In this document: one piece after another, positions 14,369-23,788 of the stretch
How positions within the stretch are numbered: position 1 is the first letter of the stretch
Layout: each line of letters opens with the position of its first letter
Assembly (NCBI RefSeq): GCF_002155965.1
Contig: NZ_MUMH01000006.1
Location: 62,001 to 126,000, forward strand
From: Allokutzneria sp. NRRL B-24872
Lineage (GTDB): Bacteria; Actinomycetota; Actinomycetes; Mycobacteriales; Pseudonocardiaceae
DNA: 64,000 nt
Reading direction: 5' to 3'
Position numbers and translations under genes: made by a program
The notes under the pieces: generated by a model
What the model was told of the DNA's origin: nothing
The model's database searches: none
Seen by the model: only the letters and a program-made list of their open reading frames with translations

Positions 14369-15925
14369 CTAGCTGAACGGGACGGTGTCGGGCTTGCAGG
14401 TCGCGCCGGGCCGGGGGAGGGCGCCGGTCACGAGGTAGTCGGAGGTGGCGGTGATCGCGCAGGTGGACTGCTGCGCGGCGATGTGTCCCCAGCCCTCCGC
14501 GATCAGCAGGCGGCTGTTCAACGTCCGGCTCAGCTCGACGGCTCCGGAGAGCGGGGTCGCGGAGTCGAAGCGGTTGTTGACGATCAGCGCGGGCCGCTCG
14601 TTCTTGCCGCGCCACGGGCCGGTGTAGCGCTCCTTGGGCTTGGCCTGCCACGACGCGCACTGACTGGTCTCGTAGGCGCGCAGCGTCGCGAAGTTCGGCG
14701 CGATCCGCTCTCGGCGCTCGGCCGCCTTCCACCACGCGAGCGCGAACTTCGAGGTGTCGTCGTCGTTGCAGGTGAAGGCGCTGTAGGCCGGAGTCAGGTC
14801 GTTGTACGGGTTGTCGGGCTCGTACTCGTCCAGGTAGGCCACCACCTGCGCCAGGTCCGAAGCCGCCTGGCCGGTGGGCTCGGCGAGGACGCGGTGGGTC
14901 AGGTCGAGCATGTAGTCGATCCCGGACCACGCATTGGTCTGGTAGAGCCGTCCGCCGACGTAGACGAGGAGCTTGGAATACGTCAGCGAGACCTCCTTGC
15001 CCTCCGGCGTGGTCAACGACAACGGCTCCGCCCGGAGCTTCGCGAGCAGGTCGCGGTAGGCGCCGGGCCCGTGCTTGGCGAACTGGCAGGTCTTGCCCTG
15101 CGCGCACAACCGCAGGAACTCGCGCATGGTGTCGCGGGTCGCGGTGTCCGAACCGATCCGCTCGGACGGCACGGAGCCGATCGCGCCCGTGGTGGTGATC
15201 GCCGGGTTCAGCACGCTGTCCAGCACCAACGCTCCGGTGCGCGCGGGGAACATGTTGGCGTAGACGGTGCCGAGCGCGACGCCGTAGGACTGGCCGAGGA
15301 AGTTCAGCCGCTGCTCGCCGAGCGCCGCGCGCACCAGGTCGAGGTCACGCGCGACGGCAGCGGTCGACATGTGGTCGAGGAGCTTTCCGCTGTGCTTGCG
15401 GCACTCCGACGCGAACTCGGCGTCCTTGGCGGCGCGCTTCATCACGTCGGCCAGGCTCACCGGAACCGTGGGCACGCCCGCGCCGAACGCGGCGGCGGCC
15501 TCCGGAGTGGCGAAGCACTTCACCGCAGGCGTCGCCTTGCCAACGCCGCGCTGGTCCAACGCGATCACGTCGTAGCGGTCCCACACGCGCTCGTCCCACG
15601 GCGCGGGCAGGTGCTTGCCCTTGATCAGCTCCAGGTACTGGATCGTGGAGAAACCCGGCCCGCCGCGGTTGACCACCACGGAGCCCAGCCGCTCCGACTG
15701 CTTGCGCGCAGGTGCCTTGACCAGCGCGAGCGTGACGCGGTCACCGCCGGGCTCAGCGTGGTCCAACGGCACGTCGAGCGAAGCGCACTTCAGCTCCGCG
15801 TTGTCCGCGCAGTCCTTCCACGACAACGGGTTCGCCTGCGCGGGCGTGGCACCCACCAGCACCGCCGCACCCACGACGCCCGCCACGAACAGCGCGCGAC
15901 GCCGTCCCCCCGTTGCACTGATCAT
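14369..15925 (-). CDS. secreted alpha/beta-hydrolase, S33 tripeptidyl aminopeptidase type
   Basis: A 518-residue exported hydrolase related to Streptomyces Tap/SlpD enzymes. The ATG at 15925 opens a signal peptide (GGRRRALFVAGVVGAAVLVG, then a TPAQA cleavage region). The alpha/beta-hydrolase core shows the oxyanion segment NRGGPG, the strand VIALDQRGVGKA, the nucleophile elbow GQSYG, the acid in NNRFDSATP and the base in EGWGH. The C-terminal TAP-like domain (Abhydrolase_4) follows, with paired cysteines in STCAITATSDYLVTG and ATCKPD. Likely releases N-terminal peptides outside the cell. An additional TTG upstream is possible but less likely. Confidence 0.88.
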   Translation of the reverse strand: MISATGGRRRALFVAGVVGAAVLVGATPAQANPLSWKDCADNAELKCASLDVPLDHAEPGGDRVTLALVKAPARKQSERLGSVVVNRGGPGFSTIQYLELIKGKHLPAPWDERVWDRYDVIALDQRGVGKATPAVKCFATPEAAAAFGAGVPTVPVSLADVMKRAAKDAEFASECRKHSGKLLDHMSTAAVARDLDLVRAALGEQRLNFLGQSYGVALGTVYANMFPARTGALVLDSVLNPAITTTGAIGSVPSERIGSDTATRDTMREFLRLCAQGKTCQFAKHGPGAYRDLLAKLRAEPLSLTTPEGKEVSLTYSKLLVYVGGRLYQTNAWSGIDYMLDLTHRVLAEPTGQAASDLAQVVAYLDEYEPDNPYNDLTPAYSAFTCNDDDTSKFALAWWKAAERRERIAPNFATLRAYETSQCASWQAKPKERYTGPWRGKNERPALIVNNRFDSATPLSGAVELSRTLNSRLLIAEGWGHIAAQQSTCAITATSDYLVTGALPRPGATCKPDTVPFS

Positions 15926-15947
15926 GAACCCGAACGTACCCAACAAA

Positions 15948-15983
15948 GCGCCGCCCGCTGCGTTCTTTCACAGCGGGCGGCGC
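15948..15983 (-). terminator. terminator after leuS
   Basis: GCGCCGCCCGCTG (15948-15960) pairs perfectly with CAGCGGGCGGCGC (15971-15983) around a 10-base loop. On the minus strand it is followed by TTTGTTGGG. It sits just after the leuS stop and ahead of the S33 peptidase gene. Confidence 0.8.
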
Positions 15984-16003
15984 GTAGTTCGCGAAAAGAC
16001 GTG

Positions 16004-18862
16004 CTACAGCACCACGTTGACCAGGCGGCCGGGCACCACGATCACCTTGCGGGGCTCACCACCGGCCAGCGCCGCGACGATCTTCTCCTCGGCCAGCGCG
16101 GCGGCCTTGACCTGGTCGACCCCGGCGTCGGCCGGAACGACCACGCGCGAGCGGACCTTGCCGTTGACCTGGATCGGGTACTCCACCGAGTCCTCGACCA
16201 GGTACCGCTCCTCCGCGACCGGGAAAGGCCCGTGCGCCAGGGACTCCGTGGAGCCCAGCCGCGACCACAGCTCCTCGGCCACGTGCGGGCACAGCGGCGC
16301 CAGCATCAGCACCATCGCCTCGGCCACCTGGCGCGGCGTGCCCGCCTCGGCGGAGAAGCGCTTGGTGACGTGGTTGTTCAGCTCGATCAGCTTCGCGGCG
16401 GCGGTGTTGTTGCGCATGTTCTGGTAGTCCTCGCGGACCCCGGAGATCGCCTTGTGCAGCGCGCGCAGCGTGTCCTCGTCCGGCGACGTGTCGGTGACGC
16501 GCAGCTCGCCGGACTCCTCGTCGACCAGGTTGCGCCACAGCCGCTGCAGGAACCGTTGCGCGCCAACAACGTCCTTGGTCGCCCACGGCCGGGACAGCTC
16601 CAGCGGCCCCATGGACATCTCGTACAGCCGGAAGGTGTCGGCGCCGTAGTTGTCGCACATCTCGTCCGGCGTGACGACGTTCTTCAGGCTCTTGCCCATC
16701 TTGCCGTACTCGCGGTTGACCTCCTGGTCTCCCAGGAAGTACTTGCCATCGCGCTCGACCACCTCTTCGGCGGGCACGTAGGACCCGCGCGAGTCGGTGT
16801 AGGCGTAGGCCTGGACGTAGCCCTGGTTGAACAGCTTGCGGAAGGGCTCCTCCGAGCTGACGTGGCCCAGGTCGAACAGGACCTTCTGCCAGAACCGCGA
16901 GTACAGCAGGTGCAGCACCGCGTGCTCGACGCCGCCGATGTACAGGTCGACGCCGCCGGGGTCGTTCGCGCCGTGCTTGGCCGGGTCCTTGCCGATCCAG
17001 TACTGCTCGGCGCCCGGGTCGCACAGCGTCTCGGTGTTGTACGGGTCGATGTAGCGCAGCTGGTACCAGCAGGAACCCGCCCAGTTCGGCATCGTGTTGA
17101 TGTCGCGGCGGTAGGTCTGCTTGCCCTCACCCAGGTCCAGCTCGACCTCGACCCAGTCGGTGGCGCGGCCCAGCGGCGCGAACGGCTCGCTCTGCGCGTC
17201 CTCCGGGTCGAAGGTCTTCGGCGAGTAGTCGTCGACCTCCGGCAGCTCGATCGGCAGCATGCTCTCCGGCAGCGCGCGCGGCACACCGTCGGCGCCGTAG
17301 ACGATCGGGAACGGCTCGCCCCAGTAGCGCTGCCGCGAGAACAGCCAGTCGCGCAGCTTGTACTGGACGGTGCCCTCGCCGACCCCGCGCTCCTCCAGCC
17401 ACGCGATCATCCGTGGCTTGGCCTCGGCGACCGCCATGCCGTCCAGGAAGCCAGAGTTGATCGCAGGCCCATCACCGGTGAAAGCCTTGCCCTCGAAGCC
17501 GTCCGAAGGCCTGACCGTGCGGATGATGGGCAGCCCGAAGGCTTCGGCGAAGTCCCAGTCGCGGGTGTCCTGGCCGGGCACCGCCATGATCGCGCCGGTG
17601 CCGTAGCCGCTCAGCACGTAGTCGGCCACGAAGACCGGGATCTTGGCCCCGTTGACCGGGTTCTCCGCGTAGGCGCCGACGAAGACGCCCGTCTTGTCCT
17701 TGTTCTCCTGGCGCTCCAACTCGGACTTCATCGAGGCGGCGCGGCGGTAGGTCGCGATCGCCTCGGCCGGGGTCGCCGCGCCCGAGGTCCACCGACTGTC
17801 CACATCGGACGGCCACGCGTCCGGGACCAGCGCGTCGACCAGCGGGTGCTCCGGCGCCAGCACCATGTAGGTCGCGCCGAACAGCGTGTCCGGGCGGGTG
17901 GTGAAGACCTCGATGGCGTGCTCGCCCGCTGCGAAGCTGACCCGCGCGCCCTGGGAGCGGCCGATCCAGTTGCGCTGCATGGCCTTGACCTTGTCCGGCC
18001 AGTCCAGCCGGTCCAGGTCGTCCACCAGGCGGTCGGAGTAGGCGGTGATCCGCATCATCCACTGGCGCAGGTTGCGGCGGAACACCGGGAAGTTGCCGCG
18101 CTCGCTGCGGCCGTCCGCGGTGACCTCCTCGTTGGCCAGCACCGTTCCCAGGCCGGGGCACCAGTTCACCGGCGCCTCGGACAGGTAGGCCAGGCGGAAG
18201 GAGTTCAGCTCGCGCTGCCGGTCCGACGCGCTCAGCTCGGCCCACGCGCGGCCGTCGGCGGTGGCGCGCTCACCAGCGGCGAACTCCGCCTCCAGCTCGG
18301 CGATCGGCCGCGCCTTGTTGACTCGCGCGTCGAACCAGGAGTTGTAGATCTGCAGGAAGATCCACTGGGTCCACTTGTAGTAGCCGGGGTCGATCGTGGA
18401 GATCCGCCGCCGGTCGTCGTGGCCCAGGCCCAGCCTGCGGATCTGCCGCAGGTAGGTCTCGATGTTGGCCTCGGTGGTCTTGCGCGGGTGCTGCCCGGTC
18501 TGCACCGCGTACTGCTCGGCGGGCAGGCCGAAGGCGTCGAAGCCCATGGTGTGCAGGACGTTGCGGCCGTTCATCCGGTGGAAGCGGGCGAAGACGTCCG
18601 TGCCGATGAAGCCCAGCGGGTGGCCGACGTGCAGCCCGGCCCCGGAGGGGTAGGGGAACATGTCCTGGACGAACAGCTTCTCGCGGCCCGCCGCCGCGCC
18701 CGGGTCCGCCAGGGAGCCAGAGGGGTTCGGCGCCTGGAAGGTGCCCTTGTCCTCCCAGTGGTCCTGCCAGCGGCTCTCGATCCGGCCGGCCAGCGCCGCG
18801 GTGTACCGGTGTGCCGGTACCGCGTCCTGGGTGCCGCTCTCGGCGGCTGCCTCGGTGCTCAT
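16004..18862 (-). CDS. leuS: leucyl-tRNA synthetase
   Basis: Class I synthetase charging tRNA-Leu, 952 residues as expected for bacterial LeuRS. The ATG at 18862 follows AAAGGGAAC. The HIGH-type motif is in [17 protein letters not shown], the KMSKS loop reads KMGKSLKN, the editing domain lies in the middle ([20 protein letters not shown]), and the leucine-specific and anticodon-binding domains follow. KMGKS rather than KMSKS is seen in other actinobacterial LeuRS. Expression is probably controlled by the leader-peptide attenuator upstream (18929-19021). Confidence 0.97.
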   Translation of the reverse strand: MSTEAAAESGTQDAVPAHRYTAALAGRIESRWQDHWEDKGTFQAPNPSGSLADPGAAAGREKLFVQDMFPYPSGAGLHVGHPLGFIGTDVFARFHRMNGRNVLHTMGFDAFGLPAEQYAVQTGQHPRKTTEANIETYLRQIRRLGLGHDDRRRISTIDPGYYKWTQWIFLQIYNSWFDARVNKARPIAELEAEFAAGERATADGRAWAELSASDRQRELNSFRLAYLSEAPVNWCPGLGTVLANEEVTADGRSERGNFPVFRRNLRQWMMRITAYSDRLVDDLDRLDWPDKVKAMQRNWIGRSQGARVSFAAGEHAIEVFTTRPDTLFGATYMVLAPEHPLVDALVPDAWPSDVDSRWTSGAATPAEAIATYRRAASMKSELERQENKDKTGVFVGAYAENPVNGAKIPVFVADYVLSGYGTGAIMAVPGQDTRDWDFAEAFGLPIIRTVRPSDGFEGKAFTGDGPAINSGFLDGMAVAEAKPRMIAWLEERGVGEGTVQYKLRDWLFSRQRYWGEPFPIVYGADGVPRALPESMLPIELPEVDDYSPKTFDPEDAQSEPFAPLGRATDWVEVELDLGEGKQTYRRDINTMPNWAGSCWYQLRYIDPYNTETLCDPGAEQYWIGKDPAKHGANDPGGVDLYIGGVEHAVLHLLYSRFWQKVLFDLGHVSSEEPFRKLFNQGYVQAYAYTDSRGSYVPAEEVVERDGKYFLGDQEVNREYGKMGKSLKNVVTPDEMCDNYGADTFRLYEMSMGPLELSRPWATKDVVGAQRFLQRLWRNLVDEESGELRVTDTSPDEDTLRALHKAISGVREDYQNMRNNTAAAKLIELNNHVTKRFSAEAGTPRQVAEAMVLMLAPLCPHVAEELWSRLGSTESLAHGPFPVAEERYLVEDSVEYPIQVNGKVRSRVVVPADAGVDQVKAAALAEEKIVAALAGGEPRKVIVVPGRLVNVVL

Positions 18863-18928
18863 CGTCGTTCCCTTTCCTTCCCGGGTGCGGGCGTCCCCGC
18901 GCGAACACTTCTGGCCCTAGCAACAACA

Positions 18929-18960
18929 AACCCCTCAGCCCAGGGAGGGCATGAGGGGTT
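18929..18960 (-). promoter_or_regulatory. leuS attenuator: intrinsic terminator hairpin in the leader
   Basis: On the transcribed strand AACCCCTCA pairs with TGAGGGGTT (nine base pairs) and an inner GCC/GGC extends the stem; TTTGTTGTTG follows. The hairpin is 66 bases ahead of the leuS start and 22 bases after the leader peptide stop. A second stem, ACCGT...ACGGT flanked by CGCG, lies between the peptide and the terminator and could take part in alternative pairing. Leader peptide, Leu codons and terminator together match a classical attenuator. Confidence 0.75.
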
Positions 18961-18982
18961 GCCGCGCGGACCGTTCGTACGG

Positions 18983-19021
18983 TCAGCGCGGCTGGCTAAG
19001 GAGCAGAAAACCAGTGCTCAC
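18983..19021 (-). CDS. leuS leader peptide with three consecutive leucine codons
   Basis: A 12-codon frame, GTG start, reads MSTGFLLLSQPR followed by TGA. The three leucines are CTG CTC CTT in a row. A GAAGG precedes the start closely and GGGGAG lies 12 bases upstream. It is followed by two hairpins, the second a terminator, before leuS. Ribosome stalling at the Leu codons when charged tRNA-Leu is scarce would favour read-through. Such leuS attenuators were predicted earlier in some Streptomyces; this instance is inferred from the layout. Confidence 0.7.
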   Translation of the reverse strand: MSTGFLLLSQPR

Positions 19022-19064
19022 ACCTTCAGAGTACTCCCCGTGTTCAACCCCCTTGCCGCGCGGG

Positions 19065-19634
19065 TCAGCGGCTCCGCCGCTCCGGAGGGAGGATGTCGTG
19101 CACGTTCAGCTTGACCACGACCTCGTCGGTCACCGACACCTCGGCGGTCGCGGTGCCGTCGGCGAAGGCCACCTGCCGGTAGCAACCGTCGTCCAACTCG
19201 AAGCAGAAGATCGTCGGAGTCCGCGCCGCGGAGAACTCGACCCGCCAGTAGCGGGGGATTCCGGCAGCGGCGTACGCGATCGGCTTCTCCAGTCGATCGG
19301 TCCTGACGGTCGACGGTGAGACCACTTCCACCGCGAGCAGGATCTCCTCGGCGGGCGTCACCACGGAGTCGGTCAGCCCGCAGACCGCGACATCGGGAAT
19401 GTAGCCACGGTCGCCGACGCGGACGTTGATCCCGGTGACCGCGACCAGCCCGAGCCACTTGACCGCGTTCTGCAGAACGACCCTCAGCTCGTCCGCGACG
19501 TAGTTGTGCAGCATGGCCGGAGCTGGGCTCATGACGTAGTGCCCGTCGACAAGCTCAACGCGGTAACCCTCCACCGGCGCAAGGCTCAGCCAGTCGTCCA
19601 GGGTGTAGGGACCCAACTCCACTGCGCTGGACAT
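19065..19634 (-). CDS. Uma2 family (DUF820) putative restriction-endonuclease-fold protein
   Basis: A 189-residue protein from ATG 19634; GTG at 19643 and ATG at 19676 are alternatives. It shows the Uma2 pattern: YTLDDWLSLAPVEGYRVELVDG, then VRVGDRGYIPDVAVC, EEILLAVEVVSPST and EKPIAYAAAGIPRYWRVE. The PD...EVVSPS spacing is the PD-(D/E)xK-like core of this family. Such genes are often found as scattered singletons in actinobacteria and cyanobacteria; their physiological role is not established. It ends just before the leuS leader and is on the same strand, so transcription into the leader is possible. Confidence 0.85.
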   Translation of the reverse strand: MSSAVELGPYTLDDWLSLAPVEGYRVELVDGHYVMSPAPAMLHNYVADELRVVLQNAVKWLGLVAVTGINVRVGDRGYIPDVAVCGLTDSVVTPAEEILLAVEVVSPSTVRTDRLEKPIAYAAAGIPRYWRVEFSAARTPTIFCFELDDGCYRQVAFADGTATAEVSVTDEVVVKLNVHDILPPERRSR

Positions 19635-19720
19635 CTCATTCACCGCCTCTCGCTGGTCTTCGTCGTCCACGCCCATTCTCCCGAATTCTCCTGCTTGCCA
19701 AAATGGGGAAGCCGAACACT

Positions 19721-22066
19721 CTAGGTAGCACTCGGAGCGAATCCTGAAGCAACGAGTTTTGCCTCGTCAACGGGCCTGCCGTCGACCCGGATCGCGTCCA
19801 CGTACACACCTCGCCCCTGTACTTCCGCATTGTTCCTTTGCCACCACCGCAAATGCACGGTGGCCGCGGGCAGCGTGGTCGACGCCCGCGCCCACGAGCG
19901 TCCCAGGAATCCGGAAACGGTGCCGGGCGAAGACCACGCGCCATCCGAATCGCGCAGCGAGAACGGCAGCGGTTGCCACGTGACGCCGTCCGCCGACGTC
20001 TCCAGCGAGAACGTGTCGCCGGGCTCGGTGTCGACCCACAGGCCGAACTCCACCGCGGCACCTCCCTTGACGGGCAGCGTCAAGGTCGAGGTCGGCGCGG
20101 TGGCCAACCACGCGGTGGGCCCGGCGAGCGGGCGGACGGGCACGGATCGGGCCACGGCGTCGGCGATGGCCTGGCGCTTGGGATTCACCGAGGGGCCGGA
20201 CGACGTGGGGTGGACCCGATTGGTCATCAAGATCAGGATCGAGCGCGTGACCGGGTCGATGACCAGCGAAGTTCCCGTGAAACCGGTGTGCCCCACGGTG
20301 GACGGCGCGGCCATGGCGCCCATGAACGAGTGCTTGTAGATGTCGAGCCCGAGCCCACGGTCGGCACCGACGAACGCCGCGTTCCAGTTGGTGGTCATGG
20401 CGCGCACGCTGTCCGGCGAGAGCACCTGCGCGGAGCCGTAGCGCCCGCCGTTGAGCAGCATCTGCGCGAACACCGCGAGATCGGCGGCGGTGCTGAAAAC
20501 GCCCGCGTGGCCAGCGGTTCCGCCGAGGCTCCAGGACGTGGAGTCGTGCACAACGCCCCAGATCAGCCCGCGCGCGGCCGTGACCTGCGTCGGAGCGATG
20601 CGACTGCGCAAGGACGACGGCGGGTTGTACATGGTGTCGCGCAAGCGAAGCGGCCCGGTGATGCCGTCAGCGACCAGCTCCGGCAACGCGCGCCCGGACA
20701 CCCGTTCCAACACTTTGCCGACGATGATCAGGCTCAGGTCCGAGTACTCGTAACGGGTCCCCGGCGCCGCGCGCAGGCCGACGCGGTAGATCGCCGTGAG
20801 CCGCTCGGGGATCGTCGGGATGGAACCGATCGCGAGCCCGGCGGGAAGACCGGAGGTGTGCGTCAACACCTGCCGCAACGTCACGGATTCCTTGCCGTTG
20901 AACGCGAATTCCGGCAGATAGCGGGCGACGGGTGCGTCGAGGTCGATGCGCCCGCGCTCGGCGAACTGCATCGCGACGACGCTGGTGAACAGCTTGGAGA
21001 TCGACGCGACGTCGAAGATCGTGTCCGGCCGCATCGGTAACCGAGACGCGGGCGGCAGCTCGCCGTTCTCGTTGTGCCGCAGAGCGTCCCCGAACGCGGC
21101 GTGCTCGAAGATCACGCCGTCCCGAGCGCCGAGCACCACCCCGCCCGGATAGGGCCCGTCCTGCGCGATCGGAGCGAGCGGCGGCACCGCGGCGGTTCCC
21201 TTGCGCAGCACCTGGTTCGCCGAGCCCCAAGGCGAACGCGGGCGCGGCAGCACGAGTTCGGCGAGCACGGGGAGATGGTCGGAAACGGGGCTGACCAGCA
21301 CGTCGACCGACCGGAACCGCACGGGCGAGGACGCGGTGACGTAGTCGATGCGCTTCTCCGGCGGGTCAACGGGATACGTGAGCCCGCCGGAGCGCCCGCG
21401 CGCCGCGAGCCACCCGTCGCTCAGCTCTGTCCACAGTGGACTCAACTCAGGCGCGTCCGGGCCCGCGTTGAAGTCGCCGACGAGAATCCTCGGCGCGCCG
21501 CGGTCCTGGCCGAGCACCTTCAGCGTGTCCGCGACCTGCATCCGCCGCACGGACGGATCGCCCCGGTAGTCCAGGTGCGTCGTGTAGACGTGGGTCCGCA
21601 CGCCGTGGACGTCGACGACGATCTCCGGGAAGCCGGGCATCAGCTCGGGAACCGGATTGCCGCTCTGCGTGGAAAGACGCGTGATCTTGTGGTTCTCCGC
21701 CGACAGGATCGGGAAGCGGCTCAGCAGCGCGACGCCGAACTGCCGACGCGGTTTGCCCGCCTGCACCGAGTCGAGGTCGTAGATCGGCGCGAAGAACACG
21801 TGCATCCCCAGAGCGGACGCGAGCGAGGACGCCTGGTCAACCCAGTTGCTCCGCTCCGACCAGTGCACGTCGACCTCTTGCAGGCCAACGACATCTGCCT
21901 TGGTGGCGCGGATCGTCTGCGCGACGCGGGTCAGGTCGAGCCGGTTGTCCACGCCGATGCCGGTGTGGATGTTGAACGACAGCACCCGCAGCCCAGCGGG
22001 TGCGGCGAGCGCGGGCGTTCCCGTGAGCAGGAGCGCCACGATGACGAGGAGAACGAGGCGACGCAT
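19721..22066 (-). CDS. secreted EEP phosphodiesterase-like / beta-lactamase-fold serine hydrolase fusion
   Basis: A 781-residue exported protein with three parts. After a signal peptide (to about residue 22), residues 25-272 are an endonuclease/exonuclease/phosphatase domain: SFNIHTG, GLQEVD, TTHLDYRG, VGDFNAGPD and PVSDHLP carry its catalytic Asn, Glu, Asp-Asn and Asp-His. Residues 305-660 are a class C beta-lactamase/DD-peptidase-like domain with SISK (Ser355, Lys358), YSD at 441-443 and a C-terminal HTGFTG in place of KTG, close to AmiE/YbbE-type hydrolases. Residues from about 665 form a beta-sandwich-like tail. The start ATG overlaps the NagZ stop by one base (TGATG), so the two are translated together; cell-wall fragment processing is the likely context. 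The role of the EEP part is unknown. Confidence 0.85.
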   Translation of the reverse strand: MRRLVLLVIVALLLTGTPALAAPAGLRVLSFNIHTGIGVDNRLDLTRVAQTIRATKADVVGLQEVDVHWSERSNWVDQASSLASALGMHVFFAPIYDLDSVQAGKPRRQFGVALLSRFPILSAENHKITRLSTQSGNPVPELMPGFPEIVVDVHGVRTHVYTTHLDYRGDPSVRRMQVADTLKVLGQDRGAPRILVGDFNAGPDAPELSPLWTELSDGWLAARGRSGGLTYPVDPPEKRIDYVTASSPVRFRSVDVLVSPVSDHLPVLAELVLPRPRSPWGSANQVLRKGTAAVPPLAPIAQDGPYPGGVVLGARDGVIFEHAAFGDALRHNENGELPPASRLPMRPDTIFDVASISKLFTSVVAMQFAERGRIDLDAPVARYLPEFAFNGKESVTLRQVLTHTSGLPAGLAIGSIPTIPERLTAIYRVGLRAAPGTRYEYSDLSLIIVGKVLERVSGRALPELVADGITGPLRLRDTMYNPPSSLRSRIAPTQVTAARGLIWGVVHDSTSWSLGGTAGHAGVFSTAADLAVFAQMLLNGGRYGSAQVLSPDSVRAMTTNWNAAFVGADRGLGLDIYKHSFMGAMAAPSTVGHTGFTGTSLVIDPVTRSILILMTNRVHPTSSGPSVNPKRQAIADAVARSVPVRPLAGPTAWLATAPTSTLTLPVKGGAAVEFGLWVDTEPGDTFSLETSADGVTWQPLPFSLRDSDGAWSSPGTVSGFLGRSWARASTTLPAATVHLRWWQRNNAEVQGRGVYVDAIRVDGRPVDEAKLVASGFAPSAT

Positions 22067-23745
22067 CAGATCCTCCAGGTCAGCCCGTGGCCGAACGCGA
22101 AGTGGCCGGGCACCGTCACGGGGAGCTTGCCGCGCGGAGCGACCTCGCCGTAGATGACGCGCACCGCCGACTCCAACGCCGGGCGCGCGTACGAGTACGT
22201 CGCCAGGTAAGTCACCGTCAGCGAAGCGGCTTCGTAGGGCTCGCGGACGCCGATCACCACGACGCGCTTCCCCGTGCCCTGCAACGCTTTGACCAGCTGT
22301 TGCTGCTCGGGGGAGGCGTTGTTGGTGATCACCACGTTGAGATCACCGGCAGCCGCTACGGCCGCGTCGATCTGCGCCTGCGTCGGCTTAGCCCCGGTCG
22401 GCAGCACGGTCGTCGCCGCACCTCGCCGCGCCAGGGACTCGCCGAGCTTGGCCGGAGCCGGTTCGGCCGTGGTTCCCCAGCCCGTGACCAGGACCTTGGC
22501 GGGCTTGTCGCGCAACGGAAGCACGGAGTTGCGGAGCACCGTGGTGCCGCGATCGGCGACCTCCTGCGCGGCACGAAGGCTCGCGGGCGTGCCGACCACC
22601 GGCTTCGGGTCGACGAAGCGGTTCGCGAACAGCCCGCGCTGGCGCTTCAGCTTCAGGATGCGGCGCACGGACTCGTCGATCCGCGCTTCCGTCAGCTCGC
22701 CGTCGCGCACGGCCTTCAGCACGGCGTTGTAGGCGAGGTCGATGTTCGGCGGCTTCAACAGCTGGTCGACGCCCGCCTTCAACGCGAGCACCGGAACGCG
22801 CGCGTCGCCGTACTTCTGCCGCACTCCGGCCATGCCGAGCGAGTCGGTGACCACCACGCCCCGGAAGCCGAGCTTCTCGCGGAGCAGGCCGGTGATGATC
22901 GGCTTGGACAGGGTCGCCGGATCGCCGGAGGCGTCGAGCGCGGGCACCACGAGGTGGCCGGTCATGATCGAGTCGATCCCGCTGGCGATGGCCGCGCGGA
23001 ACGGGGGAGCGTCGAGGCGTTCCCACTGCTCCCGGCTGTGGTTGATCACCGGGATGCCGGTGTGGCTGTCCACGTTGGTGTCGCCGTGCCCGGGGAAGTG
23101 CTTGGCGGTCGCCACCACACCGCCGCGCTGGTAGCCCTCGACCTGGGCGGCGGTCAGCCGCGCGGCGAGCTTCGGGTCCTCGGCGAAGGACCGCGCGCCG
23201 ATCACCGGATTGGCCGGGTTGACGTTGACGTCCGCGTCGGGCGCGTAGTTCTGGTTGATGCCCATCGCGCGCAGCTCGCGCCCGGCGATCCGGCCGGCGT
23301 CCTCCGCTAGATCGGCGGAGCGGGAGGCGCCGAGCGCCATGCTGCCGGGGAACTGCGTCGCGGGTTCGCCGACGCGGTAGACCACGCCGTGCTCCTGGTC
23401 GGTGCTGATCAGCAGGGGCAGCTTCGACGCGGCCTGGAGCCCGTTGGACAGCCCGGCGGTCTGCGCGGGGTTGGCGGTGTTGCCCGCCCACGCGAAGTAG
23501 ATGACGCCGCCGAGGTGGTACTTCTCGATGAGCTGCTTGGCGTTGTCAACGCCGAGTTCCTTGCGGTTCGCGGCCACGTGCGCCGGATCGGTGGTGTCGG
23601 CGGTCGCGCCGTAGGCGTAGGTGACGAAGAGCTGGCCGACCTTCTCTTCGAGGCTCATCCGCGACTCCTCGGTCGCCGACGCCGGGGTGGCGACGGCGAC
23701 CGAGAGTGCGGTCACGAGTCCGATCAGGTGAAGTCTTTTCGCCAT
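22066..23745 (-). CDS. nagZ: secreted glycoside hydrolase family 3, NagZ-type beta-N-acetylhexosaminidase
   Basis: A 559-residue GH3 enzyme with a signal peptide (cleavage near ATPASA). It carries the NagZ hallmark KHFPGHGDT at 215-223, which supplies the His/Asp general acid-base, and the nucleophile Asp301 in VVVTDSLGM. DQEHG near 116 binds the sugar. A C-terminal GH3 domain follows (TTVLRNSVLPLR onward), as in Bacillus NagZ. It probably removes GlcNAc from muropeptides outside the membrane. It is coupled to the downstream fusion protein carrying an AmiE-like domain, which resembles the Bacillus nagZ-amiE pairing in MurNAc recycling. No murQ or PTS gene is next to it. Confidence 0.88.
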   Translation of the reverse strand: MAKRLHLIGLVTALSVAVATPASATEESRMSLEEKVGQLFVTYAYGATADTTDPAHVAANRKELGVDNAKQLIEKYHLGGVIYFAWAGNTANPAQTAGLSNGLQAASKLPLLISTDQEHGVVYRVGEPATQFPGSMALGASRSADLAEDAGRIAGRELRAMGINQNYAPDADVNVNPANPVIGARSFAEDPKLAARLTAAQVEGYQRGGVVATAKHFPGHGDTNVDSHTGIPVINHSREQWERLDAPPFRAAIASGIDSIMTGHLVVPALDASGDPATLSKPIITGLLREKLGFRGVVVTDSLGMAGVRQKYGDARVPVLALKAGVDQLLKPPNIDLAYNAVLKAVRDGELTEARIDESVRRILKLKRQRGLFANRFVDPKPVVGTPASLRAAQEVADRGTTVLRNSVLPLRDKPAKVLVTGWGTTAEPAPAKLGESLARRGAATTVLPTGAKPTQAQIDAAVAAAGDLNVVITNNASPEQQQLVKALQGTGKRVVVIGVREPYEAASLTVTYLATYSYARPALESAVRVIYGEVAPRGKLPVTVPGHFAFGHGLTWRI

Positions 23746-23788
23746 GTCGACTCTCCCGGTGAGTTGCTGACAACTCCGGGAGTGGACG

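Noticed and set aside
14483-19114. Very long open frame on the plus strand opposite the peptidase and leuS genes
   Set aside because: It is a high-GC mirror frame: its residues are Arg/His/Val/Asp-rich low-complexity, no family is recognised, and the minus-strand genes there are unmistakable.
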